Assembly (NCBI RefSeq): GCF_023573145.1
Contig: NZ_CP097635.1
Location: forward strand, 2,542,001-2,606,000
Direction of reading: 5' to 3'
Length of the DNA stretch: 64,000 bases
From: Aquincola tertiaricarbonis
Lineage (GTDB): Bacteria; Pseudomonadota; Gammaproteobacteria; Burkholderiales; Burkholderiaceae_C
The notes under the pieces are model-generated. The model had not been told where the DNA came from. It ran no database searches and worked only from the letters and a program-made list of their open reading frames with translations. The position numbers were made by a program, and so were the translations under genes. Numbering within the stretch: the first letter of the stretch is position 1; the number at the start of each line of letters is the position of its first letter. Shown piece by piece: positions 44,166-53,600 of this stretch.

Positions 44166-46400
44166 TCACAGCGGGTAGGTCAGGAACTTCAGCGTGGTGC
44201 CGCCTTCACCGGTGACGATCCAATTGTCGCTGTCCCAGCTGACGGTGCCCAGGCCATAGATCACCAGCGGCAGGGTGTAGCGCTTCTTGGGCAGCAGCCA
44301 GGTCACGTCGGCCAACCCCTTGGGGTTGGTGGCGGTGATGGTGCTCAGCGCGCCGAAGGACGAGGTGCTCCAGCTGGTCTGCAGGCGGCGCTGCGAGAAG
44401 TCGGCCACCTGCGTCATGGTGTACCAGCGGAAGCGGTTGGCCGCCTGCAGGCCGTCGGCGCGGTTGAGCAGCGCGTTGATCGGCTTCAGGTGGCCGGCCG
44501 CGCCGGGCGGATGGTTGTAGAACATCCGGTTGGTGCGGTGGTTCACCACGAAGCTCTGCAGGTCGATCAGCCACTGGCCCGACTGCTGGTCGCTGATGCC
44601 GAACTCGTCGAACTCCTCGAAGGTGGCGTACTTGCCGTTGGGCGTGACCGGGATGGCCCACAGGTTCTGGGTCAGCCGCGCGCCATCGCGCCAGGGCCGC
44701 ACGGCCGAGGCGCCGCCGTCGCCCACGGTGTAGAAGGCCACCACGCCGCGCTGCTCCAGCCAGCGCACCGCCCAGGCCGGGTTGTTGCCGGTGGGGGCCG
44801 AGTACTCGCGGATCTTGCGGCCGGTGACCCTCTCGATGGCGTCGAAGTTCTTCGACAGCAGCGAGGTGAGGTCGGGCGTGTTGGACTCGTTGGCGAAGGT
44901 GCCCCAGTAGTCGTGGATCCAGCCGCCGTGCGAGCCGATCTCGTGGTTCACCGGCAGCGAATAGGCATAGCGGCCCACGTTGCCCACGCGGCGCAGCAGG
45001 TCCTGCGACTGCGCATTGGCATCCAGATTCATGCCGTTGCCGTCGCCGAAGTTGATGACGTCCGGGCCGGCGGTGAGGTGGATGCTGAAGGGGCCGCGGC
45101 GCAGCACGCGGGTGCTGTCCAGCAGGCCCTTGGTGTCCACCAGCAGGTCGTCGCCGTCGTCGATGTGCCAGTTGTAGATCAGGCCGCCGCGGCCGCGCGG
45201 CTGCGCCGACAGCGTGGCGATGCCCACTTCCTCGCGCGCGAACTGGCTGAGGAAGCCGTGCAGCGGCGCGCTGTCGGTGCCCAGGGCCTTGAAGTAGCCC
45301 AGCGGGATGTTGACGAACAGCACCTGGCCGCTGCCGTAGGCGCGTTTGCCGGCCACCACGCCGTGGTCGGGCGACGAGAGGTAGACGGTGCCCGGGAACT
45401 GGCCGGTGGTCACGTAGTGGAAGTAGCCCAGCGGGCCGTAGCCGTAGCCGCTGATGGCCTGCAGCGAGGTGTCGGTGGCGGTGCTGCCCACGCTGCGTTC
45501 GATGGCCACGGTGCCGTCGGCGCTCAGCACTGCGTCCACGTCGTCGTTGCCGCGGAACCAGCGGTCCAGGCTCAGGGAGGCGGTGGCGGCGGTGGCCTGG
45601 GCGCGGCGGGTGCCCAGGCGGGTGGCGGCCGACGATTCGGTGCCGATGCCCAGCACGTCGCGCAGCGCACGCAGCCGCTGCCGGCGCACGTTGGCCGAGC
45701 CGTCGTCGATGGCGCGGCTGCGGCGGCGCACCGTCTCGCGCATGGCCTGGGTGGCGCCCGGGTCGGCGACGGTGGTGGGCACGAAGGTGGCGGTGGCCAC
45801 GCCGGCCACGCTGGTGACGGGCGCATAAGGCGTGTACTTGCCTGGCGGGATGGACAGCGCGTCCAGCCGTGCCTTGGTGCCGACGACGGGACCGAAGCCC
45901 ACCATGGTGGTGGCACCGGCGCCGTTGTCCCAGTTGACGTAGTTCACGCCCACCATGTCGGAAAAGCGCGAGGGGCCCGACAGCGGATAGAAGCCGGCTT
46001 CGGTCTGCGCGCCGGCGTCGTACACCAGCATCAGCTTGCCGCCCAGGTAGGCGTACTGCTTGACGGCGGCCACCACCGCATCGCTGGCGCGGATGTGGGC
46101 GCTGTCGGGCACGATCAGGCCGCCGATGCTGGCGGCGCTGTTGCGGCCCAGGGCCAGGAAGGCCGAGTCGGTGATCACGTCCAGCCGGATGCCTTCTTCG
46201 GCGGCCGAGTCGGTCCACACCTGCACCTGCCAGCTGCTGAGGCTGGCGCCATCGGGCACCAGCAGCGTCAGGCGGTCGCGCGGCGGGGCGGCCAGCGCGG
46301 CGCTGCAGGCGGTGGCCAGCAGCGTGGGCGCCAGCAGGCGGGCCAGGCCGCGTTGAAGCCGTGCCAGGCGGCCGCGGCGGATGGGTTGTGGTTGTTGCAT
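44166..46400 (-). CDS. Polysaccharide deacetylase-like exported protein (active-site motif intact)
   Basis: 744 residues with a signal peptide (LLATACSAALAA). The N-terminal half is alpha/beta and includes LTLLVPDG, LIVPDSAHI and GKLMLVYDAGA, suggesting a Rossmann-like sugar-binding part. The second half has polysaccharide-deacetylase-like motifs: NWHIDDGDD (about 408-416, matching the two Asp of the NodB DDG), NHEIGSHGGWIHDYWG (about 485-500, the metal His pair) and IREYSAPTGNNPAW. It is the last gene of the exopolysaccharide cluster. An AGGAGG box is 4 bases before the ATG. It is a paralog of 50545-52440. It probably removes acetyl groups from the exported polymer; specificity is unknown. 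Confidence 0.75.
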   Translation of the reverse strand: MQQPQPIRRGRLARLQRGLARLLAPTLLATACSAALAAPPRDRLTLLVPDGASLSSWQVQVWTDSAAEEGIRLDVITDSAFLALGRNSAASIGGLIVPDSAHIRASDAVVAAVKQYAYLGGKLMLVYDAGAQTEAGFYPLSGPSRFSDMVGVNYVNWDNGAGATTMVGFGPVVGTKARLDALSIPPGKYTPYAPVTSVAGVATATFVPTTVADPGATQAMRETVRRRSRAIDDGSANVRRQRLRALRDVLGIGTESSAATRLGTRRAQATAATASLSLDRWFRGNDDVDAVLSADGTVAIERSVGSTATDTSLQAISGYGYGPLGYFHYVTTGQFPGTVYLSSPDHGVVAGKRAYGSGQVLFVNIPLGYFKALGTDSAPLHGFLSQFAREEVGIATLSAQPRGRGGLIYNWHIDDGDDLLVDTKGLLDSTRVLRRGPFSIHLTAGPDVINFGDGNGMNLDANAQSQDLLRRVGNVGRYAYSLPVNHEIGSHGGWIHDYWGTFANESNTPDLTSLLSKNFDAIERVTGRKIREYSAPTGNNPAWAVRWLEQRGVVAFYTVGDGGASAVRPWRDGARLTQNLWAIPVTPNGKYATFEEFDEFGISDQQSGQWLIDLQSFVVNHRTNRMFYNHPPGAAGHLKPINALLNRADGLQAANRFRWYTMTQVADFSQRRLQTSWSTSSFGALSTITATNPKGLADVTWLLPKKRYTLPLVIYGLGTVSWDSDNWIVTGEGGTTLKFLTYPL

Positions 46401-46424
46401 GGTTCCTCCTTCTCGGGTGTGTTG

Positions 46425-47654
46425 TCAGGGTGGGGTGAGGGGGGTGGTCACCGGCTCGGCCAGCCACAGCAGCCACAGCAGGTCGCCGATGTGGAAGGGC
46501 GGCGCGAAGCCCGCCGGCCCCAGCCAGGCGCTGCGGGCGCGGGCCAACCACGCGCGGGCGCGGGCCTCGTCGCCGGTGCAGCGGGCAGCCACCGCCGCTG
46601 CCGGCCACCAGAAGCCGTCGGGGTCGACGCTGCGGGCGCTCCAGTCGGGCGGGGACTGCTGCCAGGCGTCGATGGCGCGGCGCCAGGCCTCGGTGTTGCG
46701 CGCGGCATCGCCCACGCCCCACAGCAGCGGCCAGGCCTGGGCCATGGTGTCGGGGTACCAGCGCGGCGGCCGCGGCCTGGCCGGCGTGCCCAGGCTCACG
46801 CGCCACCAGCCGGTGTCGGCCTGCCACAGCCGGTCCTGCATCGCGCTGGCCAGGCGCGCGGCCATCTCTTCCTGGCGGCGCTGGCCGGCTTCGTCGCCCC
46901 ACAGCGCGCGCAGCAGCCGGCCCCAGGCGCGGCGCGCGGCCAGCACCTCCACCTGGTCCATGGTGTAGACCACCCGGTGCAGCGGGCGCGCCAGCGTCAG
47001 CGCGTCGCCCAGCGTCAGCCGCTCGATGGCGGCGGCGGCCTGCGCCATCGCATTGCGCACCGGCGCTTCGGCCAGCACCGGGTGGCCGCCCTGGCGCAGC
47101 ACCGCATCGGCCACCAGCAGCAGCGAAGCGGCGGTGCTGTCGTCGGCGTCCACGTGCTGGCACAGCCCGCGGGCCAGGTCGGGCGGGCAGGTGGTGGCGG
47201 TGGAAAGGTCGTCGCGCACCCAGTGGTCGAACACGATGCCGGCGCCACTGCCGCTGGTGGCCGCATGGCGTGCCTGCCAGCGCAACCAGTCGGCCGCCAG
47301 CGGCAGCGTGGCCGCCGGCGCCACCGCCAGCGCACCCAGCACCGCCAGGTTGGCCTGGTAGGCCGAGACCTGCTGCCATGCGCGGCCGGCGCCGTCCACA
47401 TGGCCGGCGGCCAGGCTGTTGCGCAGCGCGCCGTGCTTGGGCTGGCCGGGCGCCTGCACTGCCAGCCGCTGCAGCGCCTGCAGCGCGGCATCGCGCAGCG
47501 CCGGCTCCACCAGCGGCGTGGTGGCGCAGCCGCCTTCCACCGGCACGGCGGCCAGTGCGGTGGCGGCAGCGGCCAGCCAGGCCACCAGGCCGGCGGCCAG
47601 CGCGCGCAGCCGCGCCGGGTGGCGCGGCTGCACGGAGCGGCGGCGCTGTGTCAT
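46425..47654 (-). CDS. Exported alpha-toroid (six-hairpin) glycosidase-like protein
   Basis: 409 residues. A signal peptide-like segment (AAGLVAWLAAAATALAA) opens the protein, with a Cys pair early on (CATT) and in LCQHVDADD. The body consists of repeated helices, with HVDADDSTAASLLL and a downstream ALWGDEAGQ, PRWYPDTMAQAWPLLWGV, AARCTGDEARARAWLARA arrangement typical of the alpha/alpha toroid glycosidases (BcsZ/GH8-like, PelA-linked). In synthase-dependent polymer systems such a hydrolase trims or releases the chain. Family assignment is by fold-like features only. Its ATG overlaps the stop of the upstream membrane-protein gene (ATGA). Confidence 0.5.
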   Translation of the reverse strand: MTQRRRSVQPRHPARLRALAAGLVAWLAAAATALAAVPVEGGCATTPLVEPALRDAALQALQRLAVQAPGQPKHGALRNSLAAGHVDGAGRAWQQVSAYQANLAVLGALAVAPAATLPLAADWLRWQARHAATSGSGAGIVFDHWVRDDLSTATTCPPDLARGLCQHVDADDSTAASLLLVADAVLRQGGHPVLAEAPVRNAMAQAAAAIERLTLGDALTLARPLHRVVYTMDQVEVLAARRAWGRLLRALWGDEAGQRRQEEMAARLASAMQDRLWQADTGWWRVSLGTPARPRPPRWYPDTMAQAWPLLWGVGDAARNTEAWRRAIDAWQQSPPDWSARSVDPDGFWWPAAAVAARCTGDEARARAWLARARSAWLGPAGFAPPFHIGDLLWLLWLAEPVTTPLTPP

Positions 47655-48454
47655 GCGAGGTCCATGGCCGGGCGCCGCCAGCTCATGCCCCAGCCGTACA
47701 GCGCCACGAAGCCCAGGATGGGCAGCATCACGCCGCCCAGCAGGTGCAGCACCGGCATGGCCACCAGGCCCAGCAGGTGTACCAGCGCCGCATGGCAGGC
47801 GTACTGCAGCGGCGTGAGCACCAGCACGAAAAGCAGCGTCACCAGCGTGAGCGCCACACGGTGCCACCAGGCCACCGGGAAGATGTAGAAGGTGGCCAGG
47901 TGCAGCCAGGGCGTCAGCAGCATCAGCATCCAGGCCTGGCGCAGGCCGCTGCCCACGTGGCTGCGCACCGAGTGCGGGAAGCTGGCCGGCCACAGCACGA
48001 AATACAGCAGCGCGGCGCCGTGCGTCAGCGCCACGAAGCGCAGCAGGAAGGTGGCCGGCCGCGCCGCATCGGGCAGCCGCCCCGGCAGCCACCACAGCAG
48101 CACCAGCGCCACCGCATGGGCCAGCACGGCCAGGCCGCCCATGCCGCGCAGCCGCACTTCCAGCGCGGGTACGGCCAGCGTGGCCAGCTCGCCGCCGCCC
48201 ACGGCCGGGGTGAACTCACCGGGCAGGGCCAGACCGCGCATCCACCACAGCAGCACCTGGCTCCAGGTCTGGGCCACCCAGGGTTGCAGCTTCAACAGCG
48301 CCAGCGTGAAGGCCACGGCCAGCGCCGCACCCGCCAGCACCCGTCCCGGCGGCAGGCGCAGGCTGCGGATGGAACGGTGCGGCAGGATGGTGCCGCCGCG
48401 GTGGCCACGGCGATGCAGGTCAGTCGCTGAAGCGTTGGACAGGGGGTTCACCAT
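47651..48454 (-). CDS. Integral membrane protein of the exopolysaccharide cluster, unknown function
   Basis: 267 residues with five or six hydrophobic spans: VLAGAALAVAFTLALL, GLAVLAHAVALVLLWWL, FVALTHGAALLYFVLW, WLHLATFYIFPVAWW, LTLVTLLFVLVLTP and GGVMLPILGFVALYG. The N-terminal 35 residues are basic and cytoplasmic-looking. No family signature was recognised. The gene overlaps the YaiO-like gene by 7 bases and the glycosidase-like gene by 4, so translation is coupled. Candidates are a transport or assembly partner of the glycosyltransferase. Confidence 0.65.
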   Translation of the reverse strand: MVNPLSNASATDLHRRGHRGGTILPHRSIRSLRLPPGRVLAGAALAVAFTLALLKLQPWVAQTWSQVLLWWMRGLALPGEFTPAVGGGELATLAVPALEVRLRGMGGLAVLAHAVALVLLWWLPGRLPDAARPATFLLRFVALTHGAALLYFVLWPASFPHSVRSHVGSGLRQAWMLMLLTPWLHLATFYIFPVAWWHRVALTLVTLLFVLVLTPLQYACHAALVHLLGLVAMPVLHLLGGVMLPILGFVALYGWGMSWRRPAMDLA

Positions 48455-49305
48455 TGGTAGAAGAGGCCCAGGCTCAGGGAGGTGCGGCGGTAACCGCCGG
48501 AGCTGCCGTTGACGTATTGCTCACCCATGGCCGTCATGCCCCACAAGGGCCCCAGCCACAGCCGCCCGGACAGGCTGACGGAGTGGCTCGGAAAGTTGGC
48601 GATCTGGCGTTCCGGGCCCACCGCCTGGTAGGCCTCGCGGCCGCGCGACCAGCGCAGGCTGAGGTAGTAGTCGCCTTCCGCGCCCTGGGTGGCCGCCAGG
48701 TAGGGCATGGCCGATCGCACGCGACCGGGCTGGCTGGTGTTGAGCACGGTGCCCAGCTCGACCGACCAGCCGCCGGGCAAGTAGGCCGCGCCCGAGACGC
48801 GCCAGCCGCCATCGCTGCGACCCCCTTCGTAGCGCGCGTCGTACCAGCCCAGCCGGGTGACCCAGGCCAGCCGCTCGCCCCACGCCCGGCCCACGTCCAG
48901 GTCGAGCCGGCGCTGCGCCCAGATGGGCCCGCCGTGGCCGGCCGCGAAGGCCGCCGAGACGTTCCAGCGGGGCGACAGCACATGGGTGTAGCCGAGGGCC
49001 ACCAGGCCGCCATGGGCGCCGAAGCGCCGCTCGTCCAGCAGCTCGCCGCGCAGCACATGGCCGCCCTGCAGCGCCCAGCTGCCGCGTACCTGCTCGGCCC
49101 GGCCGTCGGGATAGTGGCCGGTCAGTCGGTTGCTGGTGTGCGCCACCTCCAGCATGCGGCTGGCGCCGATTTCCGGCGCCGGCGGTCCGTCCTCCAGCGG
49201 CGGTTCCAGCGTCTGGGCGCAGGTGGGCAGCAGGCCGGCCAGCAGGGCGCAGGCGGCCAGCCCTCGGGCAGCCGCCTGCAGGCGCGGAAACGGGCCGGCG
49301 CTCAA
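48448..49305 (-). CDS. YaiO-family outer-membrane beta-barrel protein
   Basis: 285 residues from a TTG start three bases after the epimerase stop. A signal peptide (LAACALLAGLLPTCAQ) precedes barrel strands with alternating residues (SWALQGGHVLRGELLDERRF, GGLVALGYTHVLSPRWNVSA, LAWVTRLGWYDARYEG, YYLSLRWSRGREAY) that end in SLSLGLFYQW, a typical outer-membrane C-terminus with final Trp. YaiO-like barrels accompany bacterial polysaccharide synthase loci and may form the exit pore. The TTG has only a weak ribosome site, so a start inside the signal peptide region is possible. Confidence 0.75.
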   Translation of the reverse strand: MSAGPFPRLQAAARGLAACALLAGLLPTCAQTLEPPLEDGPPAPEIGASRMLEVAHTSNRLTGHYPDGRAEQVRGSWALQGGHVLRGELLDERRFGAHGGLVALGYTHVLSPRWNVSAAFAAGHGGPIWAQRRLDLDVGRAWGERLAWVTRLGWYDARYEGGRSDGGWRVSGAAYLPGGWSVELGTVLNTSQPGRVRSAMPYLAATQGAEGDYYLSLRWSRGREAYQAVGPERQIANFPSHSVSLSGRLWLGPLWGMTAMGEQYVNGSSGGYRRTSLSLGLFYQW

Positions 49306-49308
49306 TCT

Positions 49309-50496
49309 TCACGCCGCCACGGCCAGGTCCTGGCGCAGCACCTCGGCGATGCGGGCCGCGGTGCGGCCGTCGCCGAAGGGGTTGACCGCGTCGCGCATGC
49401 GCTGCAGCGCGGCGGGCTTGGCCAGCAGCTGGCCCACGCGGGCCACGATGCGGGCGGTGTCGGTGCCCACCAGTTCGCCGGCGCCGGCCTCGATCAGCTC
49501 GGGCCGCTCGGTGGTGTTGCGCAGCACCAGCACCGGGGTGGAGAGGGCGGCGCCTTCTTCCTGGATGCCGCCCGAATCGGTGAGCGCCAGCACGCTGTGC
49601 CGCAGGCACCACAGCAACGCGGGGTAGTCCAGCGGCGGGCACAGCGTCAGGCGGCTGGCCAGGGGCGGGGGCAGCTGGCCCAGCTCGCCGCGCACGGTGT
49701 CGGCCACCGCGGGATTGCCGTGCACCGGCCAAACCACCATCAGCTCGGGGTGCTGCGCCAGCAGCTGCGCCACCGCGCGTGCCACGTCGCGGATGCCGTC
49801 GCCCCAGTTCTCGCGGCGGTGGGCCGTCACCGTCACCAGCGGCCGGCCGCCCAGCTGGGTGCGCAGGCCGTCGATGTCGGGCGGCAGCACCGGCCGGCCT
49901 TGGTCCAGCAGCGCGCCCAGGCGATCGCAGCCGCCCAGTGCCGCGTCCACCGCGGTGTTGCCCACCATGTGGATCTGCGCCGTGGCGATGCCTTCGGCCC
50001 GCAGGTTGGCCGCGGCGCCGGGGGTGGGCGAGAAGTGCCAGTGCGCCAGGCGCGCGGTCAGCTCACGGTTCTTTTCTTCCGGGAAGGGCTCGCGCGCATT
50101 GAAGGTGCGCAGCCCGGCTTCCACATGGCCGATGGGCACGTCCAGGTAGAAGGCGGCCTGCGCCGAAGCCCAGGTGCTGGTGGTGTCGCCATGCACCAGC
50201 ACCGCCTGCGGCTGTGCGGACTCGAACACCTCGGTCAGCTGCTCCAGCAGCAGGCTGTTGAGGTGGGCCAGGCGGCCGTTGCGGCGCTCCAGCGTCACGC
50301 GGTAGGCGGGCGCGATGCCGAAGAACTCGTACAGCGTTTCGGCCATGTCGCCGTGCTGGCCGGTGTGCACCCAGGCCACCGGCAGGCCGGCGGCGCGCAA
50401 GGCGTCGTAGAGCGGGGCCATCTTGATGATCTCGGGGCGGGTGCCGACCGAGATGAGCACGGGGCGGGCGGCGTCGGGGCGGGTGGGCGCAAGCAT
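49309..50496 (-). CDS. wecB: UDP-N-acetylglucosamine 2-epimerase (non-hydrolysing)
   Basis: 395 residues, near the usual length. WecB hallmarks are VGTRPEIIKMAPL at the N-terminus, HTGQHGDM, LVHGDTTST, HVEAGLRTF, PFPEEKNRELT and, in the C-terminal half, VTAHRRENWGD and TDSGGIQEEGAALSTP. It interconverts UDP-GlcNAc and UDP-ManNAc. Placement within the cluster suggests the polymer contains N-acetylmannosamine or a derivative. It is 48 bases after the second deacetylase-like gene. No dehydrogenase for ManNAcA is in the window. Confidence 0.92.
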   Translation of the reverse strand: MLAPTRPDAARPVLISVGTRPEIIKMAPLYDALRAAGLPVAWVHTGQHGDMAETLYEFFGIAPAYRVTLERRNGRLAHLNSLLLEQLTEVFESAQPQAVLVHGDTTSTWASAQAAFYLDVPIGHVEAGLRTFNAREPFPEEKNRELTARLAHWHFSPTPGAAANLRAEGIATAQIHMVGNTAVDAALGGCDRLGALLDQGRPVLPPDIDGLRTQLGGRPLVTVTAHRRENWGDGIRDVARAVAQLLAQHPELMVVWPVHGNPAVADTVRGELGQLPPPLASRLTLCPPLDYPALLWCLRHSVLALTDSGGIQEEGAALSTPVLVLRNTTERPELIEAGAGELVGTDTARIVARVGQLLAKPAALQRMRDAVNPFGDGRTAARIAEVLRQDLAVAA

Positions 50497-50544
50497 GGGT
50501 ACGGCAGGGGGTACGGCAGAGGGAGGGCGGGGAGGGTCAGGGCC

Positions 50545-52440
50545 TCAGTGCGCGGCCGCCAGCAGGGGCAGCCGCAGTTCGAGTCGGGCGACGTCGCGGG
50601 CGGTGATGCGCCACTGCGCGCCTTCACGCACGATCTCGGCATCACCGGCCAGCAGCGCGGGCTGGCCATAGCGGCTGGCGGGCAGCAGCCAGCTCATGCT
50701 GCGCAGCGTGCGCGGGTGCTGCGCGGCCAGCCGCAGCGCGGCGCCAGCTTCAGGCTCCACCGACCAGTCCACCGCCAGCCGCTGGTTGGCGAACTCGGCA
50801 TGGGCGGCCATGGTGGTCCAGCGCAGCTGGCCGGTGTCCACCAGCCGGCGGGTGTGGCGCAGCCAGCGCGAGAAGGCATCGGGGAAGATCGCGATGCCCG
50901 GCGGGTGGAAGTACACCAGCCGCACGGTGCGCTGCTGCGCGCAGTAGTCGGCCACGTCCACCAGCCAGGCGGCCACGTCGTCCTGCGGAATGCCGGCGGC
51001 GCTGGCTTCCTCGAAGGCGGCATAGGGCCCGTAGCTCAGCACCGGAAAGGCCCACATGTCGGGCGGGCTGCGTTGGCCGTCCTGGTAGCTGCGGGTGGGC
51101 GGCATGCCGATGTCGCCGGTGAAGTAGTAGGCATGGATGCCTTGCTCGCGCAGCCACGGTGTCACCCACGCCGGGTGCGTGCCGGTGGGGGCCGAGTACT
51201 CACGCACAGTGCGGCCGCTGGCCTTTTGCACCACGGCCGAGTTGCGCTCGATCAGCTCGACCGAGGCCTGCACCGACTGCGTTTCCACCAGGCGGCCGAA
51301 GCCGTTGTGGATCCAGCCGCCATGGCTGCCCACCTCGTCGCCGCGCTCGATGAAGCGCTTGACCCAGGCCTGCATCGCCGGGTTGTGGGCCAGGTCGATG
51401 CCGCCGCCGTCGCCAGGCACGTCCACGTCGGGGCCGGCGGTCAGGTGCATCGAGTAGGGGCCCTGCTCGAAGGCGCCCAGTGCGCCCAGTTTTTCCATCG
51501 CAGGCTCGGCGCGGGCCGAGTCGATGTGCCAGTTCATCACCAGCGCGCCGCGGGCATCGGGCATGGCCGACAGCTGCGGCAGGCCCACCAGTTCCTGCGC
51601 GAAGTAGCGCAGGAAGCTGTGCATGAAGAAACCGTCGGTGCGCAGCTTCAGGTAGGTGAGCGGCAGGTTGACGAACAGCACCTGGCCGCGGCCCGCCTGG
51701 CGCACGCCGGCCAGCACGGTGCTGCCTTCGCCGTGCATCAGCCGCTGGCCGGCGAAGGCACCTTCGGTGACGAACACCGGGTAGCGCAGGCGGCCGTAGG
51801 CATAGCTGGAGACGGCCAGTTCCTCACCGTCGATGGGCGCGGTCTGGGCCGAGGTGAGCGGGCTCTTGAGTTCCTCGCGCATCAGCTTGCCGGGTGGCAG
51901 CCGCAGCAGCGGCACGGCCACGGTGTCCATCCAGGCTTCCTGCTCGCGCAGCATGTGCTCGCGCATCTGGCCATAAAGGCCGTAGCGCACGCCGGCCAGG
52001 GCCGACAGCCGCGACTGCACCGGGTGGTAGTGGCCGTCCAGATCGGCGATGCCGGCGTCGTGCACCAGCATCAGCGCGGCGCCGGCTTCCACCTGCGCCT
52101 GCAAGGCTTCCACCAGCGCATCGTTCATCTGGCGGTGCACCGAGTCGGGCACGATCACGGCCGCCGCCTGCTCGCCGGCCAGCGGTCGCAGCAGTGAAGA
52201 AGCCGGGCGCACCACCAGCGGAAAGCCGGTTTCTTCGGCCGCGTCGCGCCAGGCGCGCACCCGCACGTCGTCGTCCGACAGGCCATCCGGCACCAGCAGC
52301 GTGAGGTGGGTGGGCACGGTGGGCGCAGCGCGCCACCAGGCGGCCAGCGCGAAGGTGGCGGCGGCCGCGAGGGCGGCCAGCACCGCCAGCCCCAGCAGCC
52401 AGGGCAGGCGGCGTGTGCCGGGCAGGGCAGCGGTGGCCAT
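50545..52440 (-). CDS. Deacetylase-like membrane-anchored protein, metal Asp replaced
   Basis: 631 residues from the ATG at 52440, which shares one base with the upstream stop (TGATG). A membrane anchor (WLLGLAVLAALAAAATFALA) precedes the same domains as in the 744-residue paralog: LTLLVPDG, AVIVPDSVHRQ, ALMLVHDAGI, VLFVNLPLTYL, HLTAGPDVD, GDEVGSHGGWIHNGF and VREYSAPTGTHPAW. At the active-site position it reads NWHIDSARA instead of NWHIDDGDD, so the second Asp of the NodB-type DDG motif is missing. It may be a non-catalytic partner or a different hydrolase. Location downstream of the beta-helix gene suggests a role in polymer modification or export. Confidence 0.7.
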   Translation of the reverse strand: MATAALPGTRRLPWLLGLAVLAALAAAATFALAAWWRAAPTVPTHLTLLVPDGLSDDDVRVRAWRDAAEETGFPLVVRPASSLLRPLAGEQAAAVIVPDSVHRQMNDALVEALQAQVEAGAALMLVHDAGIADLDGHYHPVQSRLSALAGVRYGLYGQMREHMLREQEAWMDTVAVPLLRLPPGKLMREELKSPLTSAQTAPIDGEELAVSSYAYGRLRYPVFVTEGAFAGQRLMHGEGSTVLAGVRQAGRGQVLFVNLPLTYLKLRTDGFFMHSFLRYFAQELVGLPQLSAMPDARGALVMNWHIDSARAEPAMEKLGALGAFEQGPYSMHLTAGPDVDVPGDGGGIDLAHNPAMQAWVKRFIERGDEVGSHGGWIHNGFGRLVETQSVQASVELIERNSAVVQKASGRTVREYSAPTGTHPAWVTPWLREQGIHAYYFTGDIGMPPTRSYQDGQRSPPDMWAFPVLSYGPYAAFEEASAAGIPQDDVAAWLVDVADYCAQQRTVRLVYFHPPGIAIFPDAFSRWLRHTRRLVDTGQLRWTTMAAHAEFANQRLAVDWSVEPEAGAALRLAAQHPRTLRSMSWLLPASRYGQPALLAGDAEIVREGAQWRITARDVARLELRLPLLAAAH

Positions 52441-53597
52441 CAGGCGGCCGCCTTCAGGTCGGGCGGGAGGGTGGGCGACAGGGCGGGCTGGGGCGGCACC
52501 GGGTTCGCCGAGGCCACGCCAGGGCTGCCGCTCAGCGCCAGGCCTTGCTCGCCAGCCCACACGGTGCCGTGCACCACCACGCCCTCGGCCACCTCGATGT
52601 GCGGCGCGGTGACGGTGGCCGGCCGGCCCGGCAGGCCGATGCGGCAGCCGCGGCCCAGCCGCACCGCGGTCTCTGAGGCCACGACGCCTTGCACCAGGCA
52701 GCCTTCGCCCAGCTCGATCGCGCCTTCGGCGATCACATGCCCGTCGATGCGGGTGCCGGCGCCTGCGGTCAGCGTGCGACGGGCCTTCAGGCTGCCGCGG
52801 GCATGGCAGCCTTCGCCCAGCTGCACCTGCCCCATGCCCACCAGGTCGCCCTGCCAGCCATGGCGGGGCGGCATCCGCAGGTCGGCATGGGCCACGCCGC
52901 GGCCCGCGCCCGCATGCCATTCGATGGGCAGCGTGGCATCGGGCTGCGGCAGCACGGCCGGCACCTCCGGCTCGGGCGGCAGCGGCGCGCCGAACTGCAG
53001 CAGCGGCGCATGCAGCAGCTGGAAGCGGGCTTGCCCGAGCAGGGTCAGGCGCTGCTGCGCGGTGCAGCGGCCGTGGATGGCGGCGCCTTCAGCCACCACC
53101 ACGTCGTGGCCATGGGCCCAGCGCAGCACCTGGCTGCCTTCGGCCAGCCACAGCTGGCGCCCGGCCAGCAGCGCGCGGTAGGTGGCGCCTTTGGCGGAGC
53201 GCAGGTCGTCGTCGGCCGCCACCTCGGCATGGAAGGCGATGTGCGCCGGCAGCTGCACGCTGCCGGCCGCCGACCACAGGCGCTGGCTGCGGCCGCGGGC
53301 CTGCTCGTCGGCCGTCAGCGGCCAGGGGTGGCCGGCCGGCCCTGCGGTCTGCGCGGCCTCGGCCAGCCGCACCAGGGGCTGGTCGTTCAGGTGGTCGGCG
53401 CTCTCGCGCAGGGCCTGCGCCAGCCGGTCGGCGAAGCGCCGGGCCAGCAGGTCGGGGTCGAGCGCGTCCTGCGCATCGATGTGCAGCGGCGTGGCGTCAC
53501 GCGGGCGCCGCCACTCCCGCAGTGCGGGCAGCATCGGCAGCAACAGCACCAGGGCCGTCAGGCTGAACAGCGCCAGCCAGGTCATCGGCACCGTCAT
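52440..53597 (-). CDS. Membrane-anchored left-handed beta-helix (bactofilin-like) protein
   Basis: 385 residues. One N-terminal membrane span (WLALFSLTALVLLLPMLPAL) is followed by a helical part and, from about residue 240, repeats of the type GxxVxLGxGxxVxGxVxA (VQLGEGCHARGSLKARRTLT, GTRIDGHVIAEGAIELGEGC, VQGVVASETAVRLGRGCRIG). These fit a polymer-forming bactofilin or an acyltransferase-like beta-helix. Alternation of ARGSL, DGHVI, QGVVA is typical of bactofilin. The gene lies three bases after the glycosyltransferase and probably helps organise the synthesis complex. The fold call is by repeat pattern. Confidence 0.65.
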   Translation of the reverse strand: MTVPMTWLALFSLTALVLLLPMLPALREWRRPRDATPLHIDAQDALDPDLLARRFADRLAQALRESADHLNDQPLVRLAEAAQTAGPAGHPWPLTADEQARGRSQRLWSAAGSVQLPAHIAFHAEVAADDDLRSAKGATYRALLAGRQLWLAEGSQVLRWAHGHDVVVAEGAAIHGRCTAQQRLTLLGQARFQLLHAPLLQFGAPLPPEPEVPAVLPQPDATLPIEWHAGAGRGVAHADLRMPPRHGWQGDLVGMGQVQLGEGCHARGSLKARRTLTAGAGTRIDGHVIAEGAIELGEGCLVQGVVASETAVRLGRGCRIGLPGRPATVTAPHIEVAEGVVVHGTVWAGEQGLALSGSPGVASANPVPPQPALSPTLPPDLKAAA

Positions 53598-53600
53598 CGT

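Noticed and set aside
48454..52197. Plus-strand open frame of 1247 codons
   Set aside because: Opposite four or five clear minus-strand genes including wecB; no domain match.
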